DNA of 64,000 nucleotides, taken from Streptomyces endocoffeicus. Its GTDB lineage: Bacteria; Actinomycetota; Actinomycetes; Streptomycetales; Streptomycetaceae. Under the pieces are notes generated by a model. That model did no database searches, had not been told where the DNA came from, and saw nothing but the letters and a program-made list of their open reading frames with translations. The translations under genes were made by a program, and so were the position numbers. How positions within the stretch are numbered: position 1 is the stretch's first letter; each line of letters opens with the position of its first letter. The stretch lies in assembly GCF_016741935.1 (NCBI RefSeq), contig NZ_JAERRG010000022.1, positions 62,001 through 126,000 of the forward strand, in the 5' to 3' direction. Shown piece after piece: positions 36,347-45,091 of the stretch.

Positions 36347-38293
36347 ATGGACAGCGGTGGAGCCGCCCCCAGTCTTCCCCTGAACTTCCTGTGCGGGCTC
36401 GTCGTGGACAGCGACGCAGATGATCCGCCCTCGCGGATGGCCGCCGAGCAAGCCCGGTCGATGGAGGAAGGGCTGGAGCGACGGGAGTTGCTGGAAGCGC
36501 TGTTACGCGGCCCCTACGCCAGTTCTGCTCCATCGTGGTTGCTGGAATCCGCAGTCGACAGCGACCTGGCTCGGAAGCCCCCGAAATCGGACCCGCTATA
36601 CGGACCGTCCATGGATCTGGCACTGCTGGCTCTCTCGCACTCCTCTTGCACACCGCAGTTGCGGAACGAGTCGGTGAGGCGCTGCACCGCCCTTCAGCTC
36701 GGCCGCCTCGGCTCGGCGGAAGCGAGCGACATCCTGGCTGACGCCGTCGCCCAGGCGCTGCGCGAACGGGAGCCACGCCAGCAGGGCATGACAGTCGACC
36801 TCCTCGACACGCCGACGGATGCCCAACTGGTGCTGCGACAGCACCGACTGCATGGCAGCGTCCTCACAGCGGCTGTCGATCTACTGCCATCCTTCCCTGT
36901 TCTCGATGAGAAGGGCGAGGAGGACACGTCGACGAGGCTGGAGAGGTGGGAAGCCGCCGAGCGGGCCTGGCGAATCATGTGGAAGCAGATCTTGACCGCG
37001 CATCCCGAACACCACCGGCGGCTCGTCGACCGGTCTGACGACAACCATGTCGGCCACGCCATCCGTGAACACCTGCTGGGAAGCATCCCCTGGGACGTCG
37101 AGCCAGAACTCCTTGAAGAGATCGCCCAGGACAACCTCGCGTCCTTCCCCCTCTCCGTACTCACCACCCGGATGTGCCGTATGCGCCGCGACGGGGCAAC
37201 GGAGCAAGAGGTAAGGAAGCACTTTGCGAATGACCTGGCGGAGATCCTTCCCCAGCAGCGCAAGCACATCGACCGGATCCTGTCGGATGACAAGTACGGT
37301 CTGCCCTATGGTTACCGGGCTGCCATATCCCGCGCCGCGCTGGCGGCAGACGGCACGTGGCGTTACATCCTCAACCCCGACCAGGCACAGCAGTACGGGC
37401 GCCCTCACTCTTGGCGAGCTTCAGAAGACCAGTTGGCTTCCCTGGCCCAGAAGTTCGCCGAACATGCGGCCGTGGCTCTGATGCTGTGGGAATCCGACCC
37501 AAAGGCCCCGGTTCGCTCGGCGAAGGATCTGCGCTGGGTGCGCGACCTGCTGCAGCACCTGCCAGTGGTGACCCCGGAGGTGAAGGAGAGGGCTCGCCTG
37601 ATCTGTCGGGAGGCAAAACGAGCGCTTGCCGGGCGCCGGGACTACGGCAGATATGGGATGGACTCGGACGTCCAGCAGGCGCGTGAACTCCTCGACACCA
37701 TCGAGCGGATGACCGCCGAACCGCTCCCGGATCCTGGTCCGGCGCGCACTGCGTCTCTCGGCAAGCCGGATCAGGTCACCATACGCGACCTCGCGGGCGC
37801 TCCGGACGCTGTCCTCGATGACTACGTGCGGCGACACCAAGGCAACGACGCCCTCGTGGAAAAGGCCCTGCTGTCCTTCGCGTCCCGTGTCTACCGCCGC
37901 GACGTGTCCTTCGCCGCCGTGCTGAACCGCCACTCAGACCCGCAGAGCGCACTGCGGGACCTCACTCAGAACCTCCGCCGACGCCTGGGCGGTGGCCCGA
38001 ACCTCCGAGAGGCGTGGGTGAGCGCCGTGCTGAGCCTGCCCACCACCGACACCGATCTGACCCGCGCCCTGCCCGCTTGGACCGCCCTCAAAGCCGCAGG
38101 CCACTGCGGCAAGGAAGCACACCCAGCGGTCATCTCGGTCGTACGCGCCACCCTTGGCGACAACGCCGAAGCATGGCAACGGTTTGCTACAAGCCCGGCC
38201 AGCAATGCGGGGCCCACGGCATGGCTCCGCCTCGGCGACCTCCTCGACGCTGCCGCGAGCGGAACGCCTTGGCCCACGCCCCCGCACAAGTAG
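36347..38293 (+). CDS. unknown 648-aa helical protein next to Wadjet
   Basis: I do not recognise a family. The predicted product is rich in Ala, Leu, Glu and Arg, without signal peptide or membrane spans. The stretches SMDLALLALSHSSCTPQLRN followed by CTALQLGRLGSAEASDILAD look like helical (HEAT/ARM-type) repeats, so a protein- or nucleic-acid-binding scaffold is possible. No catalytic motif is evident. Codon 53 is TTA (36503-36505). ATG 36347 is chosen because GGAG lies 6 nt upstream; ATG 36332 is an alternative. It sits 500 nt after jetD on the same strand and ends 6 nt before the 3' end of a minus-strand tRNA-Trp. Confidence 0.6.
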   Translation: MDSGGAAPSLPLNFLCGLVVDSDADDPPSRMAAEQARSMEEGLERRELLEALLRGPYASSAPSWLLESAVDSDLARKPPKSDPLYGPSMDLALLALSHSSCTPQLRNESVRRCTALQLGRLGSAEASDILADAVAQALREREPRQQGMTVDLLDTPTDAQLVLRQHRLHGSVLTAAVDLLPSFPVLDEKGEEDTSTRLERWEAAERAWRIMWKQILTAHPEHHRRLVDRSDDNHVGHAIREHLLGSIPWDVEPELLEEIAQDNLASFPLSVLTTRMCRMRRDGATEQEVRKHFANDLAEILPQQRKHIDRILSDDKYGLPYGYRAAISRAALAADGTWRYILNPDQAQQYGRPHSWRASEDQLASLAQKFAEHAAVALMLWESDPKAPVRSAKDLRWVRDLLQHLPVVTPEVKERARLICREAKRALAGRRDYGRYGMDSDVQQARELLDTIERMTAEPLPDPGPARTASLGKPDQVTIRDLAGAPDAVLDDYVRRHQGNDALVEKALLSFASRVYRRDVSFAAVLNRHSDPQSALRDLTQNLRRRLGGGPNLREAWVSAVLSLPTTDTDLTRALPAWTALKAAGHCGKEAHPAVISVVRATLGDNAEAWQRFATSPASNAGPTAWLRLGDLLDAAASGTPWPTPPHK

Positions 38294-38299
38294 CGATGG

Positions 38300-38372
38300 C
38301 AGGGGTGACAGGAGTCGAACCTGCGACATCCGGTTTTGGAGACCGGCGCTCTGGCCTCTGAGCTACACCCCT
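38300..38372 (-). tRNA. tRNA-Trp(CCA) inside the island
   Basis: On the minus strand: acceptor AGGGGTG pairs with CACCCCT, D arm GCTC-AGAGGCCA-GAGC, anticodon arm CCGGT-CTCCAAA-ACCGG with anticodon CCA, T arm GCAGG-TTCGACT-CCTGT with one G-U pair, discriminator G. All arms are intact. The housekeeping tRNA-Trp of Streptomyces normally lies near secE/nusG, so this is probably an additional copy carried by accessory DNA. Confidence 0.92.
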
Positions 38373-38642
38373 TCGACGCCGCCCAGCCTGGCACGGCCGA
38401 GCACGTGATTCCACGAGTTTTCACAGTGAGCACTGCGGCTGCCGCCACCGACAGCAGGGGGCCGCGTAGCCACGAATCACAGCACTGAGCGAAGCACAGG
38501 GCGGTATGGACGAGCGGCCGCGGCATGACGCTGCCGGAGAGATGGAGACACAGCCGATCTGATGATCGATAGACGCACACCCTCTCCGTGTGTCACCGTT
38601 CGATCGCGCTGTGAAGCCGTATCCACCCTTGTGAGGAGCACG

Positions 38643-40181
38643 ATGCCCGCACCTACCGCCGAGCAGAGTACGGCCGTCGATACCTTCCGGCGCGGGGACC
38701 ACCTGGTCCTGCAAGCCGGGGCGGGGACCGGTAAGACGACGACGCTGGCGATGCTCGCGGCCGGCACGACGAAGCCCGGCCGGTACATAGCGTTCAACAA
38801 GTCGATCGCGAACGACGCCGCCCGCAAGTTCCCCGGCAATGTGCGGTGCAAGACCGCACACTCGCTCGCCTTCGCAGCCGTGGGCCACAAGTACGGATCC
38901 CGGATGAACGCGCCCCGGGTGCCTGGCTGGAAGACCGGCGCCTCCCTGGGCATCGCCCTCAACATGAGGGTCCGGATCGGCGAACGCAATGTCACCAACA
39001 AGGCGCTCTCCTACACCGTGCTGCGGACCGTCACCCGCTTCTGCCAGTCCGCGGACCGCACCATCAAGCGCCACCACGTTCCCCGACTGAGAGGCGTCGA
39101 GGCCGAGGACCTGCACGCCCAGCTCGTTGACATCGTCTTGCCGTACGCGACCAAGGCATGGGACGACCTCCAGAACCCGCAGGAAGGCGTTGTCCGCTTC
39201 GATCACGACCACTACCTGAAGATCTGGGCGTTGACCGAACCGAGGATCAAAGCCGATTTCCTGCTGCTGGACGAGGCACAGGACACCAACCCGGTGGTCG
39301 AGCAGATCTTCAACGCCCAGCGGGACCACTGCCAGCTGGTGATGGTCGGTGACTCCGCCCAGGCCATCTACGGCTGGCGCGGGGCGAGAGACGTGATGAG
39401 CGACTTCGACGGCACCCAGCTGGCCCTGTCAAAGTCGTTCCGCTTCGGTGCCGCGCTGGCCGAGGAAGCCAACCGGTGGCTGGGCATCGTCGACTCTCCG
39501 ATCCGCCTGACCGGCACTCCGTCCGTCAACACCCGGCTCGAACGGCTGGAGGACCCAGACGCGATCTTGTGCCGGTCCAATGTCGGCGCCATGCTCGAAG
39601 TCATGCGCCAGCTGGAAGTCGGCCGCCGCGTTGCCCTGGTCGGCGGCGGCGACGCACTGCGAGCCCTGGCCCGGGCCGCCCGCGATCTGAAGGCCGGCAA
39701 GCGCAGCACCCACCCCGAACTCATCCTCTTCGAGAACTGGGGCGAACTCCAGGAGTACGCCGAGTACGACCCGTCCGGACGTGACTTGCTGCCTCTCGTC
39801 GACCTGGTCGACGAGCACGGGGTGGACGTCATCCTGCAAGCGGTGGACCGGCTCGCAGCCGAGCAAGGGGCCGAGATCGTCGTCTCCACCGCCCACAAGG
39901 CCAAGGGCCGCGAATGGGCCTCCGTACGCATCGGCGAAGACTTCGAGGAACCTGCCGACCAAGAAGAGACCGACGAGAACGGCGAACCGCTGCCCGGCGA
40001 CATCGACGACGCCGAGGCACGCCTCGCCTACGTCGCCGTCACCCGCGCCCGGCACAACCTCGACCTGGGCGGCCTGTCGTGGATCAACCAGCACCCCGAC
40101 GGCAACCCCAGCGGCAAACGCCCGCCCCAGGACCCCGAGCCGCCCGCCGGATGGGACGCGCTGGGACCCGCGCCGCGCTGA
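38643..40181 (+). CDS. UvrD/FBH1-like superfamily 1 helicase
   Basis: 512 aa, short for UvrD (about 700) and near the size of FBH1-like helicases. Motif I is QAGAGTGKTTTLAMLAAG (about residue 25), Ia region RYIAFNKSIANDAARKFPGN, motif II LLLDEAQDTNPV, motif III GDSAQAIYGWRGARD, and motif VI YVAVTRARHNLDLG. It probably unwinds DNA 3' to 5', and might clear recombination or replication intermediates. No nuclease domain or GajA-like partner is adjacent. ATG 38643 has GTGAGGAG upstream; codons from 38562 are less likely. Same strand as the downstream protease-toxin gene, 380 nt away. Confidence 0.85.
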   Translation: MPAPTAEQSTAVDTFRRGDHLVLQAGAGTGKTTTLAMLAAGTTKPGRYIAFNKSIANDAARKFPGNVRCKTAHSLAFAAVGHKYGSRMNAPRVPGWKTGASLGIALNMRVRIGERNVTNKALSYTVLRTVTRFCQSADRTIKRHHVPRLRGVEAEDLHAQLVDIVLPYATKAWDDLQNPQEGVVRFDHDHYLKIWALTEPRIKADFLLLDEAQDTNPVVEQIFNAQRDHCQLVMVGDSAQAIYGWRGARDVMSDFDGTQLALSKSFRFGAALAEEANRWLGIVDSPIRLTGTPSVNTRLERLEDPDAILCRSNVGAMLEVMRQLEVGRRVALVGGGDALRALARAARDLKAGKRSTHPELILFENWGELQEYAEYDPSGRDLLPLVDLVDEHGVDVILQAVDRLAAEQGAEIVVSTAHKAKGREWASVRIGEDFEEPADQEETDENGEPLPGDIDDAEARLAYVAVTRARHNLDLGGLSWINQHPDGNPSGKRPPQDPEPPAGWDALGPAPR

Positions 40182-40525
40182 ACCTGACGGAGGCGGCCCG
40201 GCGGCGATGTCGGTGCCCTCTGCCGCCGTGAAGGTCGGCACGAGGGATCTGCTCGGAGAGGGGCACCAGGTGCCGATGACGGCGATGCACCCAGAGCGCG
40301 GTCGGATCGATGCCACAGCCGAGGGCTCGGCTGTGACTGGTCTTGGTCGGCCATCCACCGCGTACAGCCCCGGGCCCCGCTGACCTGCCCAGAATGCGGC
40401 CATGGGCTGCGGGCCAAAGTCTCCCGCCGCGGTCCGTCGCGGCCCCGAATGGCGTCCGCATTGTCGTCCTCGGACAGCCAGGCTCTTGAACGCCGCGGGA
40501 CCGACAAACACGGCGTAAGAGACCC
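40182..40525. other. intergenic region before the protease-toxin gene
   Basis: About 340 nt. I see no gene with normal codon character. It ends at the promoter described at 40526-40554. Confidence 0.5.
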
Positions 40526-40554
40526 TTGTACGCCGTCCAACAGGCCCTTAGGCT
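40526..40554 (+). promoter_or_regulatory. housekeeping-type promoter for the protease-toxin gene
   Basis: TTGTAC (40526-40531), 17-nt spacer, TAGGCT (40549-40554): close to the Streptomyces HrdB consensus TTGACN-N17-TANNNT. The expected start point is about 40561. The upstream TTG at 40526 is therefore part of the -35 and not a start codon. Confidence 0.65.
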
Positions 40555-40561
40555 CGCGCCC

Positions 40562-42754
40562 TTGAGCCGATACGGCTATGGGGGGCTGGGCGTGGCGGTA
40601 TTGATGGTGGCCGCGACGGTGTACGGCGTGGTGCAGCTGCTGGTGTTGTCGTCGCCGACGCGTTCGGTGCGGGTCTCCACCGTCCTGCTGGCGATCGCAG
40701 TGGGCGTCTACGGCTGCGGCATCGTGACCGTGCTGCTGGAGTACGCGTACACACGCACCGTCTCCGACCAACCCCATGGCGGGGCGCTGCTCAACACCGT
40801 GAAGACGGCCAGTTACACCGTCGACCCGGTTATCGAAGAGCTGGTCAAAATCACGCCGCTGCTGCTGGCGGCGTGGAACGTCAAGATCCGCCGCCAGTGG
40901 GGCCTGACCGACTACGTGGTCACCGGCGCGGCGCTGGGCGCGGGATTCGGGCTGCTGGAAGCGGTGGCCAGGTTCGGCCTGGACGCGGCCCGGGCCATCA
41001 GCCACCCGGCCGGGGGCTGGATCATCCCCGACAGCCTGCAAGCGCCCTGGATCCCTGGCCCCGATCAGGTCTTCGCTGCCTGGTTCCCCGCCCCCTTCTC
41101 CACTCTGGACTTCGGCGGTGCCCACCCGGCCGCTGAGACCAGTCCCCATCTCGTCTACACCGCCGCCGCGGCCTTGGGCGTTGGCATCCTCGTCCGTGGT
41201 CGCCGCTGGCTGCGGGCCCTGGGGCTGGTGCCCATCGCCGCTGCCTGCGCCCACCACATGTTCACCAACTACGCGGCCGCACAACCCGGCGCCCGGGACA
41301 CCCAGTCACTGGCCGAAGACCTCAATGGCATCCTGTGGACTGTCCCGCTGGCCGTGCTGGCCATCGCGGTGGCCGCCGACATGTGGCAGATCCGCCGGGC
41401 CAAACGGACAGTCCCAGGTGTACTGCTCCGCGAGGAGCGAGCCGGACGCACCGGCCTTACGGCCTTGACCGGATACGGGCTGTGGCGAGTCCCCTGGTCG
41501 ACGCTGATCGCACTGCGCTTCGCCCGCATGCGTCGAGCCCTCTTCTACGCGGCGGCCAGCACGCCGTACGCCGACATCGCTCCTCTGCACCGCACTGTCG
41601 CCTGGACCACCGCGCAGATCGACACCACCGACCACCAACACGCCTGGCAAGGCATCGGGCTACGGACCGTCCGCCAGGCCGCCCGCACACTGCGGGACCG
41701 ACGAAGATTGTGGTTCATCCTCATCTCCGTGGTCCTGGCGCTCCCGGCCTTGGTCTTCCTCGGCGCGGGATCCTTCCCCGCCGCCGCCGAACTCCAGGAA
41801 CGCTTCGCCACCAGTGACGGACCGGCTGTCCTGATGGCCTTCGGTATCGCCGCGCTGCTATGGACCGCCTGGCACCTCACCAGACTCCTGCGTACCTGGC
41901 AGACGACCAGCGCCCTTCCCCTCGCCGACGCCCACGCCATCATCCGCTTCCGCATCTGGACCGCGCTCGGCAGTCTCATCGCGGGCACCGTGCTCCTGCT
42001 TCGCATGCAGCAGGAAGGGCTCGGCGCCGGTGACAAGCTCTTCCGCAACTTCCACCTGTTGGAAGCGCTCAACAACTTCCTCGCCTACCTCGGCTTCGCG
42101 CTCATCCTCCTGGCCCTCCTCGCCCTCTTCCCGCCGGGCGGTGGACTCGCCTTCGCAGGTGCCGGCGTCGCAGCAGGCACGATCACCGTCGAAGCCGCGA
42201 TCCACGCCACCGCGCTGGGAACGCTCGGCGTCGTCCTCATGGCCGCCGCGGGTGGTGGCGCACCGACCGACGGGCCGCCCGAGGGACAGGCGGATGCCGG
42301 GAGCCAGAGTGGCTCGCGCCCCAAGTCGGAAGAGACAAGCGCGGTCACCGAGGAGCAACAGCAATCCTTCGACCAGAGCCAGCAGCATCTCAACAGCCTC
42401 AGCAAGAGGAAACAGTCGGACGAAGTCGGCAGAGGCTTCGAAAAAGACGGTCAGAAATACAAACCTGAAGCGCCACTACTCAAGACCGGCAAGCACGGCG
42501 TTGACTGGTCCGAAGGAACGGCCCGCGCAATAAGAGATGGTCGACCCCAGGGGCAGTTCGGCAGCGCAGCGGACGTAAAGTACGCAGCGGAACGCGGAGC
42601 CGAACTAGGGCCCAATAAAACAGGGTTCTTCAGGCTACCCGAAGGGCATAATTGCATAGAATATCTTCCAGATGGCACGACACGCACACCGAACAGCATT
42701 TTCGTCAAGGTGTACCCGAACGGCAAGGTCCACGCCTACCCGCTGACTCGATAG
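40562..42754 (+). CDS. PrsW-type intramembrane protease fused to a C-terminal toxin-like domain
   Basis: 730 aa. About ten hydrophobic helices form a PrsW-family metalloprotease: EELVK (about residue 91), FGLLE (about 127) and HMFTN (about 230) match the EExxK, FxxxE and Hxxx(D/N) triad. After a last pair of helices (about 530-560) comes a polar linker, SEETSAVTEEQQQSFDQSQQ, then a terminal 90 residues with the look of polymorphic-toxin effectors: helix (DWSEGTARAIRDG), GQFGSAADVKYAAERGAELG, then strand-rich FFRLPEGHNCIEYLPDGT and FVKVYPNGKVHAYPL. I infer a membrane-held toxin, possibly released by its own protease. The start is uncertain: TTG 40562 fits leaderless spacing, GTG 40592 follows a G-run. 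Confidence 0.7.
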   Translation: MSRYGYGGLGVAVLMVAATVYGVVQLLVLSSPTRSVRVSTVLLAIAVGVYGCGIVTVLLEYAYTRTVSDQPHGGALLNTVKTASYTVDPVIEELVKITPLLLAAWNVKIRRQWGLTDYVVTGAALGAGFGLLEAVARFGLDAARAISHPAGGWIIPDSLQAPWIPGPDQVFAAWFPAPFSTLDFGGAHPAAETSPHLVYTAAAALGVGILVRGRRWLRALGLVPIAAACAHHMFTNYAAAQPGARDTQSLAEDLNGILWTVPLAVLAIAVAADMWQIRRAKRTVPGVLLREERAGRTGLTALTGYGLWRVPWSTLIALRFARMRRALFYAAASTPYADIAPLHRTVAWTTAQIDTTDHQHAWQGIGLRTVRQAARTLRDRRRLWFILISVVLALPALVFLGAGSFPAAAELQERFATSDGPAVLMAFGIAALLWTAWHLTRLLRTWQTTSALPLADAHAIIRFRIWTALGSLIAGTVLLLRMQQEGLGAGDKLFRNFHLLEALNNFLAYLGFALILLALLALFPPGGGLAFAGAGVAAGTITVEAAIHATALGTLGVVLMAAAGGGAPTDGPPEGQADAGSQSGSRPKSEETSAVTEEQQQSFDQSQQHLNSLSKRKQSDEVGRGFEKDGQKYKPEAPLLKTGKHGVDWSEGTARAIRDGRPQGQFGSAADVKYAAERGAELGPNKTGFFRLPEGHNCIEYLPDGTTRTPNSIFVKVYPNGKVHAYPLTR

Positions 42755-42762
42755 GAACAAGC

Positions 42763-43263
42763 ATGAACTTCCGGCTGCAAGCAGGGAACCCTGAGACCCT
42801 GAAGGTTGGGCCAGCCGACGACATGGCGGACGCGTCAGGGCAAATGTATCCCATGGAGACCGAAGACGTCATCCTGTTCTGGAACCGGGTCCCCGTGCGA
42901 CTCGAATACCGATACGACATCCCCGTCTTGCTTGATGACCTCATCCCGTTGCTTGAAGAAGTCCAGGATCCGGGATTCTCTCAAACACAGGTCCACTGGG
43001 GATCCGATACATTCTCCACCGAGTGGAACATCGTTCGCGACGGGGATTCCCTCAGAATCGATTCGCGCTGGGACAGCACCCATGGAAGCTACGAATTTCT
43101 TCTCAACGACCGAAGCCAGTTGACCGTAGGAATCGCCGCCTTCGTAGCCGAGTGGCTGAAATTGCTACGCCGGATCACATCCGACCTCATCATCTGCCAT
43201 GTGCGCCTGGAAGATGATGACATCGCGGTCCGGGCGAAAGCGTTGTTGTCGAAGTCGAGCTGA
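42763..43263 (+). CDS. probable immunity protein for the upstream toxin domain
   Basis: A 166-aa acidic soluble protein, 8 nt after the toxin stop, with AGGAA before the ATG. I know no named family. Visible features are VILFWNRVPVRLEYRYDIPV, a WGSDTF...EWNIVRDGDSLRIDSRWDS beta-rich centre, and a C-terminal helix pair (IAAFVAEWLKLLRRITSDL). Size, acidity, position and lower GC than the core genes are what polymorphic-toxin immunity genes usually show. The role is inferred from position. Confidence 0.6.
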   Translation: MNFRLQAGNPETLKVGPADDMADASGQMYPMETEDVILFWNRVPVRLEYRYDIPVLLDDLIPLLEEVQDPGFSQTQVHWGSDTFSTEWNIVRDGDSLRIDSRWDSTHGSYEFLLNDRSQLTVGIAAFVAEWLKLLRRITSDLIICHVRLEDDDIAVRAKALLSKSS

Positions 43264-43441
43264 CCTCCAAGAGGCTGGGCGTACAGGCCCTCCGGATACA
43301 AGGCCGAGGGCCCGGCAGGGATGAGCACGTGCCCACCTCTCTCGGCGACTGGCTGTGCGCGCGTGGGCGGCGGCCATCCCCAACGGGCATGGTCGGCGAA
43401 CCTGATGTGCGAGTGATACACCCCTTACGGGTTGTGCTGAC

Positions 43442-45091
43442 ATGACCACAGACGGTACGACAGTCGCCATGCACCCTTGGTCTCCATTAAACGACCGCCA
43501 GCTCGCCCTGCTCACCCGTATCGGGGACGGGTCCGATCCTGTCACCTCAGACAGTCCCGAACTCGCCGCTACTGCCCGCGCGCTCAAAGAGCGGGGGCTG
43601 ATCACCAGGCCGAAGCAGGGTGGGAGGTGGCAGGCGGAGATCACCGACGCCGGATGCTTCTACCTGGAGCATGGCCATCATCCGGATCGGCCGGAACCAG
43701 CTTCGCGCAAGCAGCGTTCGGTGGATCCCAAGTCAACGACACAAGCCAAAGCCGCGTCCACGACGAGGCCCGCGCCGCAGCGCGCCACGAAACGCCCACG
43801 GCCGTCGCCGGCGGAAGTCGGAGCCGCATTGATCGTGGAGGTACAGCAGGCTGGGCGGTTCCTTCGTATCCCGAACCCCAGTGAGGGAGAGCGAGCTCGA
43901 TACCGCAGGGCGTTCGACGCGGCGCGGCAATGTGCACCCGAGGGGTACCACCTGAAGTACAGCGGGCGGGCGAAGGGGGACTTCTTCCTCGGCCTGCTCA
44001 GGGTGTCCGGCGAGGACGACACCGAGTGGAATCGTATCCGGCTGGCGCGCAGCCGGGTGATCACCGATGTTGAGGAAGTGGTCGCAGCAGTCACGGCGGA
44101 CCACAGCGCCTTCGAGATCTCAAAAGCGGTCCTGCCCCGAGCCCTCTCACTGCTCCGGCTGCTCGCCGAGCAGGCCCTCGCCCGCCACGGCGAGCTCTCG
44201 GTGTCCAAGAAGCGAAAGCAGCCGAGGCCATTGCTCACTGTCCACGGCAGGACATACGAGGTCAGCTTCCGTGAACGGCAGAAGCAAGTTCAGTACGTGC
44301 CCAAGCAGCCAGGTCGACGTACGTACGACTGGCAGCGGATCACCCCGGCACACAGGTTCGAGCCGTCCGGCGAACTGGAACTGCTGATCGGCCAGCACCC
44401 GGTCTATGGCTATGGCCACAGCTACGGATGGAAGAAGGAATGGGCCGACTCCGCCAAAAAGCAGTTGGAGAATCAGATCGGATCAGTCTTCCGGGCGTTG
44501 AAGGCGCGCGCGGAGGAGCAGGAGCGGGCTCGGCTGGATCGTGAGGCGGAGCAGCAGCGTCTGCGAGACGAGCGGGAGCAGAAAGAGGCAGAGCGTCGGC
44601 GCTTGAAAGCGGAGCGGGAGGAGCGCGAGCGGCGAGAGTGGGAGGCTGCCGTCGGCGTCGCTTCGGTCAAGGCAATGCACGCCTTGCGGTCCGAGCGCTT
44701 CGGCACGGCCCTTGAGCGGTGGCGGGCCGCAGGGGAGATCCGAGCCTTCTGCGTCGCGCTGGACGAAGCCGCCGCCACATCGGACAACGCCCTCGAAGCC
44801 GAGAGGCTGCGAGAGTGGTCGGCTTGGGGCAAGACGGAGGCCGACCGGCTCGACCCCACCATGAACGGCAAGGGCCTGGCTTCTCTGAACTTCCATGCGG
44901 AGCCGACAGGAGATCAGCTACGTCCGTTCCTGGACGGCTGGCACCCGCACCGGCCGGAGAAGGAGAAGCCTCCGGAACAGCCCGCGCCGCCCAAGCCGGA
45001 CCCAGACCCTTGGCGCGGCGTCATCGACGCACATCGGGATCAAGGCTGGCGATATGGACGCCAAGGTCACGCTCAATGGTGGAGGCGATGA
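43442..45091 (+). CDS. unknown protein with N-terminal winged-helix-like region and coiled coil
   Basis: 549 aa, not recognised. Residues about 15-65 (RQLALLTRIGD...RALKERGLITRPKQGGRWQAEITDAG) look like a winged helix as in MarR-like domains. A basic linker (about 80-125) follows, then a folded part (about 130-350) with VEEVVAAVTADHSAFEISKAV, and a Glu/Arg coiled coil at about 355-410. The C-terminus is Pro-rich and ends in a Trp/Gly segment. Similar proteins occur on actinobacterial islands and plasmids, from memory. Codon 16 is TTA (43487-43489). The 3' 71 nt overlap the convergent gene. Confidence 0.65.
   Translation: MTTDGTTVAMHPWSPLNDRQLALLTRIGDGSDPVTSDSPELAATARALKERGLITRPKQGGRWQAEITDAGCFYLEHGHHPDRPEPASRKQRSVDPKSTTQAKAASTTRPAPQRATKRPRPSPAEVGAALIVEVQQAGRFLRIPNPSEGERARYRRAFDAARQCAPEGYHLKYSGRAKGDFFLGLLRVSGEDDTEWNRIRLARSRVITDVEEVVAAVTADHSAFEISKAVLPRALSLLRLLAEQALARHGELSVSKKRKQPRPLLTVHGRTYEVSFRERQKQVQYVPKQPGRRTYDWQRITPAHRFEPSGELELLIGQHPVYGYGHSYGWKKEWADSAKKQLENQIGSVFRALKARAEEQERARLDREAEQQRLRDEREQKEAERRRLKAEREERERREWEAAVGVASVKAMHALRSERFGTALERWRAAGEIRAFCVALDEAAATSDNALEAERLREWSAWGKTEADRLDPTMNGKGLASLNFHAEPTGDQLRPFLDGWHPHRPEKEKPPEQPAPPKPDPDPWRGVIDAHRDQGWRYGRQGHAQWWRR

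Noticed and set aside
38643..40181. Gabija system based on the UvrD-like helicase
   Set aside because: No GajA-type OLD nuclease is adjacent.
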